Assembly: GCA_028023455.1 (NCBI GenBank)
Contig: JAQFVV010006293.1
Coordinates: 4,422,059 to 4,486,058 of the forward strand
Source: Epiperipatus broadwayi
Taxonomy: Eukaryota; Onychophora; Udeonychophora; Euonychophora; Peripatidae
Length of the DNA: 64,000 bases
Reading direction: 5' to 3'
A model generated the notes under the pieces. It did no database searches. It saw nothing but the letters and a program-made list of their open reading frames with translations, and was not told the origin of the DNA. This document shows positions 14,440 through 29,196 of the stretch, piece by piece (position 1 is the first letter of the stretch; every line of letters begins with the position of its first letter). The translations under genes and the position numbers were made by a program.

Positions 14440-15400
14440 CTCAGAGTGAAGGCTTTTGCCACATATTATCTTGAATAATATTATCTGAATAAATGTTACT
14501 CTGAATAAGTACTGATTTAAAAATTCCCAAATTTAATTAAACCTGTTTAAATGCTCAGATTCAAATTCTTGAAGAAAAGTTGTGAGCTCATTTCTATAAA
14601 ATAGTATATTCATCAAAAAGCATGCTACAAATTGCTAGTGCTGCCATTGAGCACTGTTTTGACTTATTGCATTTAACTGCTTCAGAATTCATATTTTTAC
14701 TTCCATATAATTTTTTCCCTGAGCTGGTGTGGATTCCTGCTACATAATTTATAGACCAATTCTTGCAACCCTAACAATATCTGCTTTAAAAGAATTTTCT
14801 AAACAACTGAAAGATGATTCTCTATAAATCATTTTGATGGCCTGCCACACTTCCATCCAATGTGACTGTAACTGCTGAGTAATATATTTATGCTTTATTT
14901 CTCTGTTCTCAATATAAGCTTCACAGTTGCATGGATTTCAACTGGTAATACTGTATTCTGAAGGTGGCAGTGGAGGAAAAATGCTTTGGAGATTAGAAAT
15001 CTGAAGCAATAATTCTGACATCTGAGAAACAGAACTCATATTTTTGTTATTAACCTTCAGATCTTTTTTAGAATCTTGTTGCTTATGAGCAAAATGAAAT
15101 AGTTGGAAGAAGACAAATAATGAAGATCATTAAGAAATTTTTAGTTTCAGGTGCACATTGATTCAAAATACCATCCAAAAATTAGTGGATGTAAAGCCAC
15201 TAAAATTAGACAAGACCATTAAGTGCATATCCAGTTTTCTGAAAGAGATGATAATCAGGATATAATAACTATTACTGGGCTAGAGAAAAATGCAGAGGCT
15301 GCAAAGAAAGATATTTAAAAATTGTCCAAGTATTGAAGAAGAGGATCAGTGATGAGGTTGAAATTGATTATCAGATTCATCCCTCTTGATTGGCGCTAAG
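14440..15400 (-). pseudogene. Unrecognised coding-like sequence near the centre, right arm
   Basis: Minus-strand partner of 13,360-14,250. Readable pieces include NMSSVSQMSELLLQISNLQS (about 15,045-14,985), YITQQLQSHWMEVWQAIKMI (about 14,890-14,830) and CSMAALAICSMLFDEYTIL (about 14,660-14,600), in changing frames. Their quality (few low-complexity runs, balanced residues) is unlike the random ORFs nearby, so I suspect a decayed protein-coding exon or transposon gene. Family unknown; a translated search would be decisive. Confidence 0.3.
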
Positions 15401-18400
15401 GTTAGAAGTACACACAACACCTTAATACATTGCAAAGTAACAATTAAATCAAACTCATTGCTAATAAGAATAAAAATAAAAAGATCTGGCCAATATTGAA
15501 TATTTTTGCAAAAATTACTGAAGAATAAAAATAACAAACATTTGCAAGAATTGTTCTTGGTGTAATAAATTCTCATTTCAAAGTCAAGTTCATACGTATG
15601 CAGAGATCTTTTGATCATAACAAACAAATTATTCATATACTTCTGGAAAAGAAATTCATGCAAATAATTTTTACATATTGCATTGTTTTAAGACTTTTGT
15701 ATTTAAATTTTTGTAGATGATTTGCTTCCCCACTTTATTACATACATTTTAGCTGTAAAATTGGAAGAGGAAAAACTGTAAGCTTCATTCTATAGTATAT
15801 TCTTTTCAACTTTTTTTAGGTGATTTTGTACAAATTATGACAGAAACAATGGATTTTAAATGAAAAGATAAAAAAATCTAATTTGCAATAAAAAATGTAA
15901 TCCCAACGAGGCAAAAAAATTATATACTTAATGGCATTCTATGCAACATAATCCACTCTATTTAATATCATGTCATTATATGTTCCTAAAATGTTTATCT
16001 CTGATTACCACAATCATATTTGCAAAAGCAAATGGATTTGAAACACTGAACTTAAATTTCTTCTGTTATTTCATAAATGCTGTTTTATGTTTAAAAGTAG
16101 ACCAGAATAAAACCTTAACATTACTTTATCTTATGTTTAAAATATATAGCTCATTAAGCAGCTCCAAGGTATTTTATTTTTGATAAAAACAAGGATTCAA
16201 TTATCTAGATACAAGATACCAAATTGGAACATCTAATAAAACATATATAAGATATAGTGTCATGGTATTTATTATTTATTTATCATTAATTTTTAAAAAA
16301 AATATATACATTAGTGATAATCTGATTGCAACAGTTCAGAAAAGGATTATTTTGCAAATTGAGCTCATATTTAATCATTTGATTTTACATTTAAATTCTA
16401 TTAGAAAAATATTTTTATATATTGTAGTTTCATATAATTATTTAATACTACTTTCATATAATTATTTAATACTACTAGAACAGGCTTACTTTTTCCACGA
16501 GGCCCATTTAGATTTCACATTAAGTTTTTTAATAAAATAAAAGAAAATTAAAAACATTCTTGATCTTTTTGAGATTCAAAAAGCTAGAATGGGTAAAAAA
16601 AAAATTCAAAACCAAACAAACAGAAAAACATTTACACATCTTCGTTACTGATCTATATTAAAAATTTCTGGTAGGACATAGGTCCTGCTATCTGCTCATT
16701 GATAAAATCTATTGCCTCAAAGACGTTTTGCTCATCTAAGATATAAGATTTTGTAAAAATGTAGATTCACACTCTGTGACTATGAAAGAAGATAAATAAA
16801 AAAAGTGCATAAGAGATCAGATATGATGAGGCATGGTATGATAAACGCAAAGAACTATTCTAGCCACATAAATGCTTATCTAATATAATGATTTTTAATA
16901 AATAGTAACTATGTTGTCTCATTAATAAATAATACTTATGAAATTTACGTATAATAAATAAATAAATTTCACTACATTCAATTGTAGCATTTTATAGATA
17001 TATTTTATTTAATTTAAAAACGAACATAGAAATATTCTTCAGTTACAAGTTGAGTAATCATTACAACCTTCCTGATAAAATAATTATAGAAATCATTAAA
17101 ACCTGCAGAAAAATGGCTTCATAAGATTGTATAGATGATATTAGATAATTAATAATAATCACAAAAATTAAACTAATAACAATATATCAACAGTTTCTGT
17201 TTTATTCAAGTGTCTTTTGAAATTGGAAATAGTGTTGTCTCTCAACAAAAGCAGAGTAGTTTATCCCATATCTCAACAAAATATAAAAGATAAGAAAAAG
17301 GGATTTAATAAAATAAAAATTTGATCATCAGTATTTGAAAATATTTATAATTTATAGATGATACGAAAATCAAAATTATCATCTTGAGTGATAGTACACG
17401 CATAACTACACTTAGTTCCCACTTTTCATTAATCTAACATCAGTTTGTAGAGCATGAGGTGAAATCAGAGTCAAGATACATGTACTAATAAAGCAACAGA
17501 ACTATATTAACAATTTTGAATATAAAAATATAATCATAATCGTAGCAAAATGAAATCAAACAATAATTAATAAAACAAAAATATAAATACCTGAAGTAGG
17601 TATTAAAATCCCTTCATTAATAAACTTGACATATTTATTTACATTTTGAAGGACTTACAAAAAAACAAAATCTAAAATTGTTTAATAAAATTTAAAATTA
17701 TACTTTTTCTTCCACATGCATTGAGGATTTATGTGAGTATTTACCATACTAATCATCATCAATTTGAACTTGCTGTTACATTTGACAATCAACTATTCAC
17801 TACAATGGTATTTAAAAAAATGTTTCAAAACACATCTGACACTTTTTTAATGGTGCCATTTTATACGAGTGATAACACTATCTGATAGTAAATTCATAAA
17901 CAGAATATCATTGGAAACTAATATTCCTGCCAGAAAATTACATATAATTTAATATTTATTTATTATATACAATAATTGTGATTCGATAATATATTTAAAA
18001 TATAATTATTGTATTTATTTTCATCCAGAACCTTGTATAATCTGTATTATAGTTAACGATGCATATCATTAACAACAAAAAAATATACAAATTAACTACA
18101 CACCAAATATGTTCAGATTATGACATGTGATTATTTAATAAAATTATAAAAAAATTCATCAGAAAATGATAGAATTCATGCATGAAACTCATGATAGAAT
18201 ACTTAATAGAGGATTTGATACTTTTATCAAAATTGCACAGATGTGTTAGCAACACACTCTACAGGTGCAATTTGGAAAAGTTACACATTTCATTGAATAC
18301 ATTTTTAAACACCATTAGAAATATTTGTAGACTTTATTCATAACAGATTCACACATTTTATAAATTTTTTGTTATATAATAAGTGCTCAGACATATTTTT

Positions 18401-20329
18401 AATATATATATATATGTTTTTTCCAAATGAAGTTGAGGTAATATGATCAATAGGCTAATATAAATATAGACATTTTAAAAGATCAAGAAATTGTTAAACT
18501 ATAGGAAATAATTTGAAAATTAATATAAAGTATATAAAGCTCTTCAGCATTAATTTTTTATTAATTTAGAGAGAAAACTACTTGGACATGTAATATTTAT
18601 ATAAACAGTGAGTGAGAATGTTAGTACTGCCTTAGTGTTAAATAGAGTAAATATAACAAAACAATCAACTCTAAGACTAATAATATCTGCTTGCATTAGT
18701 TGATCAAATAATCTAAAAATGCATTTGAAAAGCTTCAGTCCACCTTTTCTTAAGGATGTTATATTATATTACCAATGCAATGTTCCTGAAGTGCTAATTA
18801 AGTTCAATGATTTTCTTATATATAAATGAAAGGCTTATAAAAAATCTTTGATGTTACACTGAATTCACATTATATATGGTAGACAAAAATTATGAGAAAT
18901 TTTTTGAACTTAGAGTAATTTTTTTTATTACTACAGGCAGAAAACTATATCTATTTTTAGCATTATTGGTTATACTTTTCAATACAATTTAAATTAGTTT
19001 CCGATTTTATAATTTGGATTTCGAAATGCACAATAAGAATTTTAACAGAATATCTTCAAATTCTTCATCATATTATAAAATACTGATAAGCAAAAAGATG
19101 CAGCAGCGCAGAGATTTTATCAAACCTATTTTACAGATCATTTAATGGAATTTACTTTTAGTGGTCACACATATATCACATATTATAAGTATAATAATGC
19201 AAGCAGCAATTTTGATTTATATGTTTAATTTGACAGAAACGAGAAAAATTACAGTTTCTCTGAATAAAAACAATTCAACTATTAACAATATGGAACAAAC
19301 TTATTAAAAGTTGCAATTTTATATTTTTCTGATATCCAAATCAACATGACTGTCGAAGATTTATTTAATTTAAATCAAGATAGTGCTATATTTTATAAAT
19401 AAAAGGGATTTTTTAAAAAAATAAATGAAGGAATTAGCAGATAAAGATAATAATAAGTAGATTTTGAAGAAACGAGGGCTATTTTTCATAATACTTAGGA
19501 AGAAAAACTGAATATGGAAATAATTGTTTTTGGATCATTAACTTACATCAAAAGCCTAAAGAAATGAAGACTGAATGCTTATTGTATAATTTCATGTACT
19601 GACTTTATATTCATTACAGTATTTTTAATTTTTTTTTTAGTTTTCTGCACTGACTGTTCATTAAAATTAATGCTCTAAGCTCATAAAAAGTTTCAGCATT
19701 GGAAGTAATTGGGCTTTAGCTGTGATCATGAATCTTAAACTCAAAGTCATTACACTACTACTGTATTAAGCTACACTGGCAACATGTATTAAAAGTTATT
19801 ACAGATAAACAATGCAGTTAAATAAAAATTATATAGTTCATTTATATACATTCTTTTTATTTTATATATACACATTTTCTCTCTCATAAGCATTTATAAT
19901 ATGTATACCCTTTTAAATATAATTTTTCAACCTTTATGTTGGATGCTATGATCAAGGTAAGTGGCAAATAGAGAAATGACATTTAATATAAGAATTAGCT
20001 GTAAACAATAAGTAAACATGCCCAAACAATAAAGACTCCTTCTTTCTTATACATAGGATCTTGGTTCATCAATATCTAGATACTATTTTCAATACAAGCA
20101 GTTTTTTATATCTCCATGATGTCCTTTTTCAATCACTTAAGCTAGTATTGCATCCAGTAGTTATAAGCATCTATCTGTCATTTCTTTATCCTAATTGTGT
20201 CAATAGCAGTTTTGTTTGTGCAATCACACATTTTTATTTTATACTACACATACATAGTTACTGACCCCAATTTCCTTTTTAATTTTTTTAGCTCAAGCTT
20301 TAATAATTAAGAAACCAGTAATAGGTATC

Positions 20330-20330
<1 letters not shown>
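15400..20330. other. Inner right arm, no recognisable gene
   Basis: Diverged inverted partner of the inner left arm. ORFs at 15,346-15,663, 15,941-16,183 and 16,262-16,540 are AT-driven, hydrophobic and not preserved in the partner arm. A 23-bp tandem duplication (tttcatataattatttaata unit) occurs near 16,428-16,474. Confidence 0.6.
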
Positions 20331-20771
<441 letters not shown>

Positions 20772-21383
20772 AAGTAAGAGACAGTGATAATACTAAAGAT
20801 AAATGTTATACATTTTTCTAAATGTAGATCATGAAATGTGTGAACTTGATATATATTCTTTAACACCAGAATGGAGAAAAGGCACTGGAAGCAAAAAAAC
20901 TGTCAAACTTTAAGATTAACATAACTGCCTTTAAGAAAACTCTTTTTCCAGATAAAGAAAGTTTAAAAGAGTAGATAGATAGCTACAAGTTTTTTTGGAA
21001 GAAAAAGAAGAATGCATGGTATTGAATTTGCTGTATAAGTTTAATATACTATTTTATACTCTTAAAATTATTCATTGTAACGAGAAAAATTAATGGTATT
21101 AAAACTTGTTTAGTATAATGTACTTGTGCTCATTTTATTAGTGCATATGCTCCAACATTAACTCAGAGAAATATTTTTATTTCTTCCTGGTTAGCATTAT
21201 TACAGCATTATCATTGAAATATAGATTTTTTTCATGGGAATATTAATGCACATGTTGATATTAATAATAGACATGACCAAAGTGGTTAAAAATAATACAT
21301 TGCTACTATAAATTAAAATGACCTGTTATTGAAGTACAATATCCAAACATTTTGTTTTGACAGAAAAATTGCTGTAAAGAAAT

Positions 21384-21617
21384 ATGGATGCACTCACACA
21401 AAAAAAACCAGTCAATTACATTATAATAAGAAGACTGAATTCAGAAGTTCATATTACACAAGGAGTTATAAGCATATACTGTTGGAAGAATAATAGATTA
21501 ACATGCTCCAAAATTAAAACATGTTATATTAAAAATAGATCTTATTCCACTCATATTTACAACAAAGATGATTTTCATTATTTAAAAGTATCTACTATAT
21601 GTACTAAATTTCAATAG
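21384..21617 (+). pseudogene. EN C-terminal fragment of the right-arm LINE
   Basis: A 77-codon open stretch that I recognise as the end of the endonuclease domain of RTE-like LINEs. The family reads roughly HPRS..W..IDYIIxRRRD..DV..T......DCWTDHRLV.SK. Here it is NYIIIRRLNSEVHITQG, then CWKNNRLTCSKIK. The catalytic DH of the usual TDHRL box is replaced by NN (KNNRL), so it is not functional. The annotated ATG is incidental: the domain continues upstream out of frame. In the left arm the counterpart lies on the minus strand near 7,240-7,010 and is more broken. Confidence 0.75.
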
Positions 21618-23152
21618 TTATTAAATGCTAAAGTTGCTTATTTGAATCTTCAAGATTATTATATTACTGAAGTATGATTTTTTTTAAAAAAAGTATATTA
21701 TGAATACAAATAAATTATTTTTGTGTTCATTAAAAAAATCATGTCTGATTTTCTGACAATGATCTTATTATTAATGATTTGATTAAAACATGCAGAATTT
21801 TCTGCTTGGCAAAATAATGAATTAAATGTGTAGTTTCATTATAAATATAGAAATAAAGGTTTAAAAATAATTGGTGGATAAGAACTACAAAGAAAATACA
21901 AAAATTCACTGTTCATGGGCAATCTAGAACTTTTTGGAACAACAGAAACAGTATCACAATATTATTAAATTGAACAGTGATACTCTATTATATATGATGA
22001 CAGTGATATATTTTGGTCATCTTTTGCATAATGATACAAAAAAGAATATTTTGTGAAGGATAATCATATCCATTTTACTTTGGACTAATATATCCAGTTT
22101 AGAGAATTCAATATAGTTCTTTGTATTGTAAAAATGTAAAGGTTGCAGATCCTGATGAAATATCTGATGAAGTTTTAAAATATGGTGATGATATATCAAT
22201 CTCAAAAATATTCGATTTATTAAGAAATATTTCATTTCACAAAGTTGTGGCATCTACTATTAAGAATGCTTCTGTTGGTTAAGTAAAAATAAAGGGAATA
22301 GACAAGAATACAGTAATTATTTTGAAATACCATTGTCATTCACTATAGCAAATGTATTTTGAAATATTTTATCCCAATAGTTTGCTTTCAGTTCTGGATT
22401 AATGGATATCAGAGATTAAATGCAGTTTTAAAGAATCCACTTCAGATATGTTTTTGTTGCTAGATAAATGCACAAAAATTTGTTGAAAACAAAGAGTGAC
22501 TTATAGTTTTTATTGATTTTGTCTAGATGCTTGACTCAATTAATGAATAAGTCTGTAGCATTGTTTTAAATTAATAGATTAATCACCAAAATTTTAATCA
22601 TGATATATAACTTCTATATGAATGAATGAGAAAAGAATTGAAGAAAGTATTATACTAAAATGGGAAAACATGAAGCATTTGAAATGAAAAACTAATGGTA
22701 AGCAAGAATGTATACTTGGTCCATATATAGTTTTTAATTTTTGTAGCAATAATCTTTAGAATTTCTTATAAGTTGCTAAATGACACAAAAATCAAAATGC
22801 AAGAAATTTGATGATGTGACAATATGCTGGTAAGTGTGCTATTTTGCTAGTTTGAAAAATCACTCTTCAGAATGTACTTATTGTTTTCAATGCAATATAT
22901 TTCATTTTATAATATATTCAAAAAAACACTACATCTTTATCAGCTTGTGATGGAAAAAAAGTCCCCTGCAATAGATGTTTATCAGCTGGACAATATAATC
23001 CAATGTAACTATCTTGAAGTTTTATAAATAGAGGGAAGAACTTAGGTGTTGGAAAATAACACAGACTCCAATGAATTGCTATTGTTAAACCACTAAATAT
23101 CAGAAGATCACCATCTCTTATGCTAGCACAAAACTGTTATTAAAACAGGCAA

Positions 23153-23310
23153 AACTCTTCATACAGTAGTGCCACCCAGTGCCAACCAGAGTAATCAATG
23201 GTCTGGGGATATTAGATGAGTAGGCACTAGGTGGGGATTTTATGCACAAGCCTTCTGAAAAACATTGATTATTCTGGTTGGCATGGGATGGCAGTACTGT
23301 ATGGAGAGTT
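23153..23310. mobile_element. Hairpin element H1, short form, right-arm copy
   Basis: Mirror of 5,291-5,448, with the same 158-bp length and almost the same sequence. It interrupts the 3' half of the right-arm LINE, between the RT core and the LLYGSEA segment. Confidence 0.7.
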
Positions 23311-23771
23311 GCTATTGCTTTTAAAGAGATAACAACTGCAACTACATTAGCTATATATAGAGTTTTTATTTTTAGCTAATTTACTGTATGGAAGTGAGGC
23401 TTGAATATTCTACCATATATTATAGAAGAATTAGGAAAGTTTAGATGCTTCTTAAAATCTTCAAAATACAGAGACAAGATCATAAAAGCAATCAATAAGT
23501 TCTTCCAACTTGTTGGATGTGATAATATAGTTCACCATTTTAAAATCACACTTTCAATGGATTTGGCAGAATGAAAAATAGAAAAATTCTTAAAAGAATA
23601 TTTTGTGGTAAATATGAGAATAATTTTTATAGGAGAGATAGTCTGTTATATTACAAGGATTATATTAAGAATATTTCAAAAAAGTTTAATGTTGATTGTT
23701 TCGAATAGGACGACATGATAGAGAGCAAAATACATTTGAAGATATAGTGGTGAATTTTTTACAAATGTTGT

Positions 23772-23954
23772 ATGCTGAAGAAATTAAAAGACAGCATTGC
23801 AAAATATCAGATAGTTATATATCATGTACGTGAATGTATTTGTGATTCCCAAATTGGTTTGTATAGCCATTGCACAACTCATCTCAATATAATTTATTTT
23901 TATCCTTGTAGTTGGAAAAACCATATTTATTTTATGGATGATAGATATTGCTGA
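23772..23954 (+). pseudogene. Finger-like C-terminal tail of the LINE, right arm
   Basis: Sixty codons containing ECICDSQIGLYSHCTTH, which resembles the terminal C2H2-like finger (C..C......IGLYSH..xH) that closes many RTE-like LINE proteins. The first cysteine appears lost: the sequence reads YHVREC where family members have YVCxxC. The left-arm copy at 4,647-4,829 encodes an identical peptide. That reflects arm-to-arm near identity here, not necessarily purifying selection, since the rest of the ORF is destroyed. Confidence 0.65.
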
Positions 23955-25823
23955 TAAACTACTCTAATTACTATTTTTATTATTATTATTATTTTAAAAA
24001 TAATTTAATATATTGAAGTATGAACGAAAAATACTTAAGTGTAGAAATTAAAAAATTAAATAGTAATTGGCTTTTTAAAATAATTTAAAAATGAATTCAT
24101 TACAGAACTATTAGACATTTTGAAAAAAAAAAATTCTTAGTAAATATTTAAATTCTGAAGGTTTTGTAAACTTTTTAATTTTGTAGTCTTGCTTCCCAAT
24201 AGACTTACATTTTTTTATTTTTTATTTTTTGCAATGTATAGTTTATTAATAATATTAATTTAGATATAACGTATGTTGCGTAATTTCTTATTTTATTTTA
24301 ACGGTACATTAATAAAATCTATAATGTAAGCAGGTATTGTATTAAATTTTATACCAGCTATTATTTTATTAAAATCTGTTTTATAGCTTGAATTAGCTTC
24401 CAACAGCTTTTATTTACACTACACTTCGTTTAGATTTGGCTTTTTTTTTTTTTGAAAATAATAATCGTTTTTCAAAAGAATGATTCAGAATTCAGTTTTA
24501 AATATTTATTAAAAAGATAATAGTATTAGTGGAATTTGTGGATATTTTTTCCTCAAGCAAATTAATATAAAATTTTTTCTCGTGGGAGGGGGAACTAGAT
24601 AGAAAACAAATGTAAACAATTTAAAATAGCGGATAAGAATACATACAATCATATATTTAGAAATGTAAAAGATGTGTATCTTTTTAAAAAAAAATATATT
24701 AAACTTTTATGTGAAAGCATTATAACAATCAATAGTTTATTTTTATATCTTCATTAATTATAAAAATATTAATTTGTTGTTAATCTCTGTCTCATAATAA
24801 AGTAAAAATCATTTTAAACCTTTAATATACGCCAGTCTCTCTCTTTCCAGAATTTAAAAAAAAAAATTTCCTAGTAATTATGCAAGTTCTGCTAAAGAAA
24901 TGCCAGTAAACGGTCATAGTTTTATTGACAAATACAAAGCATAAATTTAAAAATTTCTAATAGTTAACTACATATCATCACACTACTACTACTTCATAGA
25001 AGGAAAGATGTCACTGTCATGGTTAATGTATAGCATTCATTATTATTAATTTTTACATTGTAGAACCACTATTACATTGATGTGGTGGCATTATGTGAAT
25101 TGCATTCGAGAAACACACTAGATATTTTATCATCAATAAATAATTTAATTTTAAATTGTAAGACCAGCCCAATTAAACACTAAAGACAATGAACTTATCT
25201 TAGAATCACCTATAGTTGTTACTTCTATAATTTTTCTTAGTACATTAACAGTTACTTCTAAACATTCTAATTTCTTTTTAAATAATCCTAGAGAACCTAG
25301 ATAAGTTGTATTACTTGTTACATTATCTTATTCAATACAATTTACACTAGAATGTTGCACAATATTTGTAGAATCATTACCATCTACACATATTTATGCC
25401 ATTTTCCCTTTAATTTTATATTCTTCCACCACAACATTTAAGTCATATCCATCAAAATTTTCATTGCAAATTGTTTTACAACTTCAATATCTTTAGTAAT
25501 TCTGTCAGTTACAACATTAATTTCAGGTTTTTCTGTTATTTCCATCTCCATTCTGCAATTTTCCATACTTACTAAATTAGTTTTTAAACAAACTCCTATT
25601 CCAACATTAACTTTATTTTATTCTAGAAAGTATATATTTTTTCAATTTGTTTTATAGTATTTATCTTACTTTTGTAAGTTTCTATAATATTTAAATCAGT
25701 TCAATATTACTCTAAGTTTTAAACCTATTTTCCCATGTTTGATATTATTCAATATTATTATTTTTTTTTATAACTTTTCATTACTTTAAGTTTTCAGTTG
25801 TCATTGGCATAATTCAATTATAG

Positions 25824-26271
25824 CAGGTGTTTACCAACTTTTTTGGTCTCTGTAACCCCATGATGTTTAGTAAATTATCCAGTACTTCCTCTACATTACA
25901 ATAATGTACCATGCAATATGTCAGATGCATAAGCAGGAGGTGCAGATGCCATAGAGGTGATCTCAAGGGGGTGCTAATATGGCAATTGCACTAACTATTT
26001 TGGAACATGAACTGGACATTTTGAGTTATTGGACCCTGTAGTAAAAAAAAAGTTTATGCAACCTCAACGTGTATATGACCATAAAGAGACTGGAAATGTT
26101 TCTGGTCAGGCAGATAGATAGTATGAACATGGAATAACCCAGAGATGTTAACATAACTATTTTTGGAATATATTAATAGCATAATATATTTATTTACATG
26201 CTATTCATCGTACCCTCTCCAAGCTTCCCATACTTCCTGAGAGTATGAATACCCCAGGTTAGAAATCATTG
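25824..26271. mobile_element. Non-autonomous hAT-type element, right-arm copy
   Basis: Exact mirror of the left-arm copy, also 448 bp, with four substitutions. The same diverged 8-bp flanks are present in reverse complement (aattatag and cattacag). Useful as a ruler for outer-arm divergence. Confidence 0.65.
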
Positions 26272-28604
26272 CATTACAGCCTTTAATCCTGATTTTCTTT
26301 TTTTAAAATTAATCTGTTATACCTTTTCTATTTTCTTTCTTTCTTTTTTAGTTTTATAAATTTTGTTGCATTTGTTTTCATCCCATTTTACAATTTTGTT
26401 GTATATTTTTCAATTTCATTTTTTAATTTTTAGAAATCTTGCTCTCACTAATTTAGTTTTTATTACATTTATATTAGAATTTTGAATTAACAGTAACACA
26501 TCAAACCTTTATTATTGGGCCCTCCATTTGGGCTTATTTATCTTCTCAAGTTTTTAACTGTAAGTCTGTTCTTATTTCTTCTATATATTTTAAAAAAAAA
26601 ATTAATGTATTCTTTATAGCATAAAAAGAATAAAACTCAATTTCTACTCATCAATTATATGCTCTTTTTATAACTTTTATTATTTTTCTAAAATGAATTT
26701 ATTTCAATCAAATATATTCATTTTCCTTAGCTCTGTTAGATTTTATGTTTTTATTTTTTTATTTTTTATTAAAAATTTATGTTTATCAGTTAAATGATTT
26801 TCCTGAACTTTATTAGGCTCTTTCTGTCATAAAGATTGTTTTATAGCAAGGATTTCTGTTTCATGTTTTTAAGATGTAAGGATTGCTTTATTAAGTTTCC
26901 TCTTTATTTGATGAAGATAGGAGGTTAACCCACACATTGTACTTCTAAAATTTAATTTTTTCCAAGGATAATAAATCTGTCATTTACTTTTACTGTCAAA
27001 GTCATTTATGAATGTTTTGAAGTTCTTAGTATCTTTTTTTAAAAACTTGTTTTGGTAGTTTATTTCTGTTATATCCAAAGCTCTTAGTTTAGTCTAGCAA
27101 GTCATCATAGACATAAACTATGTTCTCCAGGAATAATCAAACAGAAACAAATAAAACCAAGAATGAGATCATTGATAATGTAATCAAACTTCCATATCAA
27201 GATTTATGTTGAAGAAAATAAAGAATATGCATTTAGAATCTCATCAAATATCAATATATAATAAACAGGAATTTAGCTTCTGGCAAAATAATAACATAAA
27301 AAATGAAATTACACATCTGGTAGAATATAATTATATTTGACTATGAACTAAGCATCTGATAAAAAATATTTTATTGATAAGACCAGGAATAGGACATCTG
27401 ATAACTTATATGAGTTTTCACAAAACTTTGTGAATACTACTACATAATGATATTCTTGGACTCACAGCAAAATAACACTTCACAATCATATACATTCAGA
27501 AACATATTTACAAATACTTTATCATACAACTCTACAATAAATTCTCAAGAAAATAAAACTCTCAACCAACGTATCTGAAATCTACAATAATAAATTACAT
27601 CATATACTTAAAACATTAGATTATTTGTTGCATTATAATGTTTCTTTAATATTTTACTCTTACAGACCTCCATTTATTTTTCTCAGGAATATAAATTTAC
27701 TGGGCATTAGACCTTTTTCTCTTGGAGTGTACATATATCAGAACTCATATTAGGCACCAATTTTTATATAATAATCATTTACAAAGATGGGCTAAGATAC
27801 AGGATAATGTAAAATAGTAAATTTTGACCACTTGTACTTATAAACATTTTAAATTTATAGATACCATAAAAATTATAATAAGCATCATGAATGATATTAC
27901 ATACAAATCCACATTCAATTTATATCATTCTATTACACTATTCAGGCTACAGAGTGTGAAGTGAAATCAGGGTTAACAGATAATCCCTTTTTCAATAAAC
28001 TTGTTTGTTTTATTAACATTTTGCAAAACTTAAAAGAAATATAACACAAAATTTTTTAATAAAGTTTTTAATTATTTTATACTTAGAATCAGAAAAAAAT
28101 TATGCTATTTGTGGTTAGAGATTTTTTTATATTCATTTACTTTTATTTACACTAATAAGATAATTGATTATTATATGGAGTATGTGCAACAATAATACAT
28201 TTCATCGTAAAATTTAACCCAAAATTGTTTCTCATGGACGTTCTCACATACACCATGACCTTATTTGGTGAAATATGATATATCTAAGAACTTGAATAAA
28301 ATTTTTAGCTAGTTTTCATTTAAACAAAATGACCTCTTGTTTAAATGTAAAGGAAAACACATCTATACTAGTTTTTGTATTATAATTTTTTTTTTGCTAG
28401 ATTAAATTCTGAAGGGTTAAGGGAAAATCCATCTTTATGAGAAAAAAAGTAAACAAATATTAATTCACGGAAAGTATATATTGTCTATAATAGATATCTT
28501 TAGATCTTATTTATAAAACAATCATTTACTCTAAAGACATCATTTTATTTTAAGAACTAAAGAGTGACTTGTATACGCGACTATTATATCAAATAAACTA
28601 GATG

Positions 28605-28847
28605 TTTAATTCTCCAGAATCTTACGTGGTATCTAAAATAATAATATCACTTTATTTTTAACTTATTAGAATTAAGAGTTTTCTGTTCTTTGTGAGTAAT
28701 CTTGGATTTTCATTCACAAAAATGGGCTTATAAGTTTCCTGATCTTAGATTGATACTTAAATATAACAAAAAGCAGTGCTAAACTATTACATTATTCACA
28801 TGATCACTATTTCATATGCTGACACAAACCATTAATAACAGTAGCAA
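28605..28847. other. Right flank of the palindrome, nothing recognised
   Basis: First sequence beyond the detectable right arm; whether it is truly outside the palindrome cannot be decided because the left partner lies beyond the window. AT-rich, no ORF or repeat seen. Confidence 0.5.
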
Positions 28848-29196
28848 ACTCTCCATACAGTAGTGCCATGCAGCACAAGCCTTAGTAGTCAATGGATATA
28901 AAAAGATTTGTGCATAAAATCTCAATCTCATGCCTATGATTCCAGTATCTCCAGATTAGTTACTATCTTGTGGTTTTCATTATTGAGGAACTAAATAGGT
29001 AAAAATATGGCTTCTGGAAGATTGCATTAGATCCTAAGATCTAGATGAAGTCCTCTCAGATCTAAGATTTCTTACTGATGAAGGCCATAAGCTGGATACT
29101 AGTCTGAGGATATTGGATGAGTAGGCACTAGATATGGATTTTATGCACACATTTTCTTGCATATATTGATTACTAAGGTTTACATTGGGAGGTTCT
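28848..29196. mobile_element. Hairpin element H1, long form
   Basis: About 350 bp with imperfect inverted halves. The left half starts aactctccatacagtagtgc and carries tttgtgcataaaatctcaat. The right half carries gatgagtaggcactagatat and ttttatgcacacat and ends near attgggaggttct. Near the axis are aactaaataggtaaaa and attagatcctaagatctaga, which also occur in the copies at 52,233 and 53,420. The short form in the palindrome arms looks like a deletion derivative lacking this central part. Confidence 0.65.

Larger units (their letters stand above)
21080..23954 (+). pseudogene. Degenerate LINE (EN + RT + finger-like tail), right-arm copy
   Basis: Plus-strand order matches an APE-type LINE. EN: VYAPTLTQRNIF followed by HGNINAH, a decayed GDFNA motif (about 21,140-21,260). 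EN C-terminus: NYIIIRRLNSEVHITQG (from 21,384). RT entry: DPDEISDEVLKYGDD (about 22,150-22,200), matching the KAPGPDEIPAEVLKYGG motif of the family. RT core: VFIDFV.MLDSIN (about 22,500-22,545), matching the FIDYEKAFDS motif. C-terminal segment: LLYGSEA (about 23,378-23,400), then a finger-like tail ending at 23,954. Many stops and frameshifts break the frame and a hairpin element is inserted at 23,153-23,310. A TTA-rich run follows the end (about 23,974-23,995), as expected for a simple-repeat LINE tail. Confidence 0.8.
22150..28604 (-). repeat. Outer, near-identical tract of the right arm
   Basis: Partner of 1-6,430. The differences seen include C-to-T type changes (for example a CG in the left arm near 2,484 reads CA/TG in the right). 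On the centre-proximal side of about 22,150 the two arms diverge to roughly 80-88% identity. The step lies within the RT coding region of the LINE, not at an element boundary. Confidence 0.8.

Noticed and set aside
16428-16474. 23-bp tandem repeat as an element terminus
   Set aside because: Only two units in AT-rich sequence; a related degenerate pair exists in the other arm, with no associated termini or target duplication.
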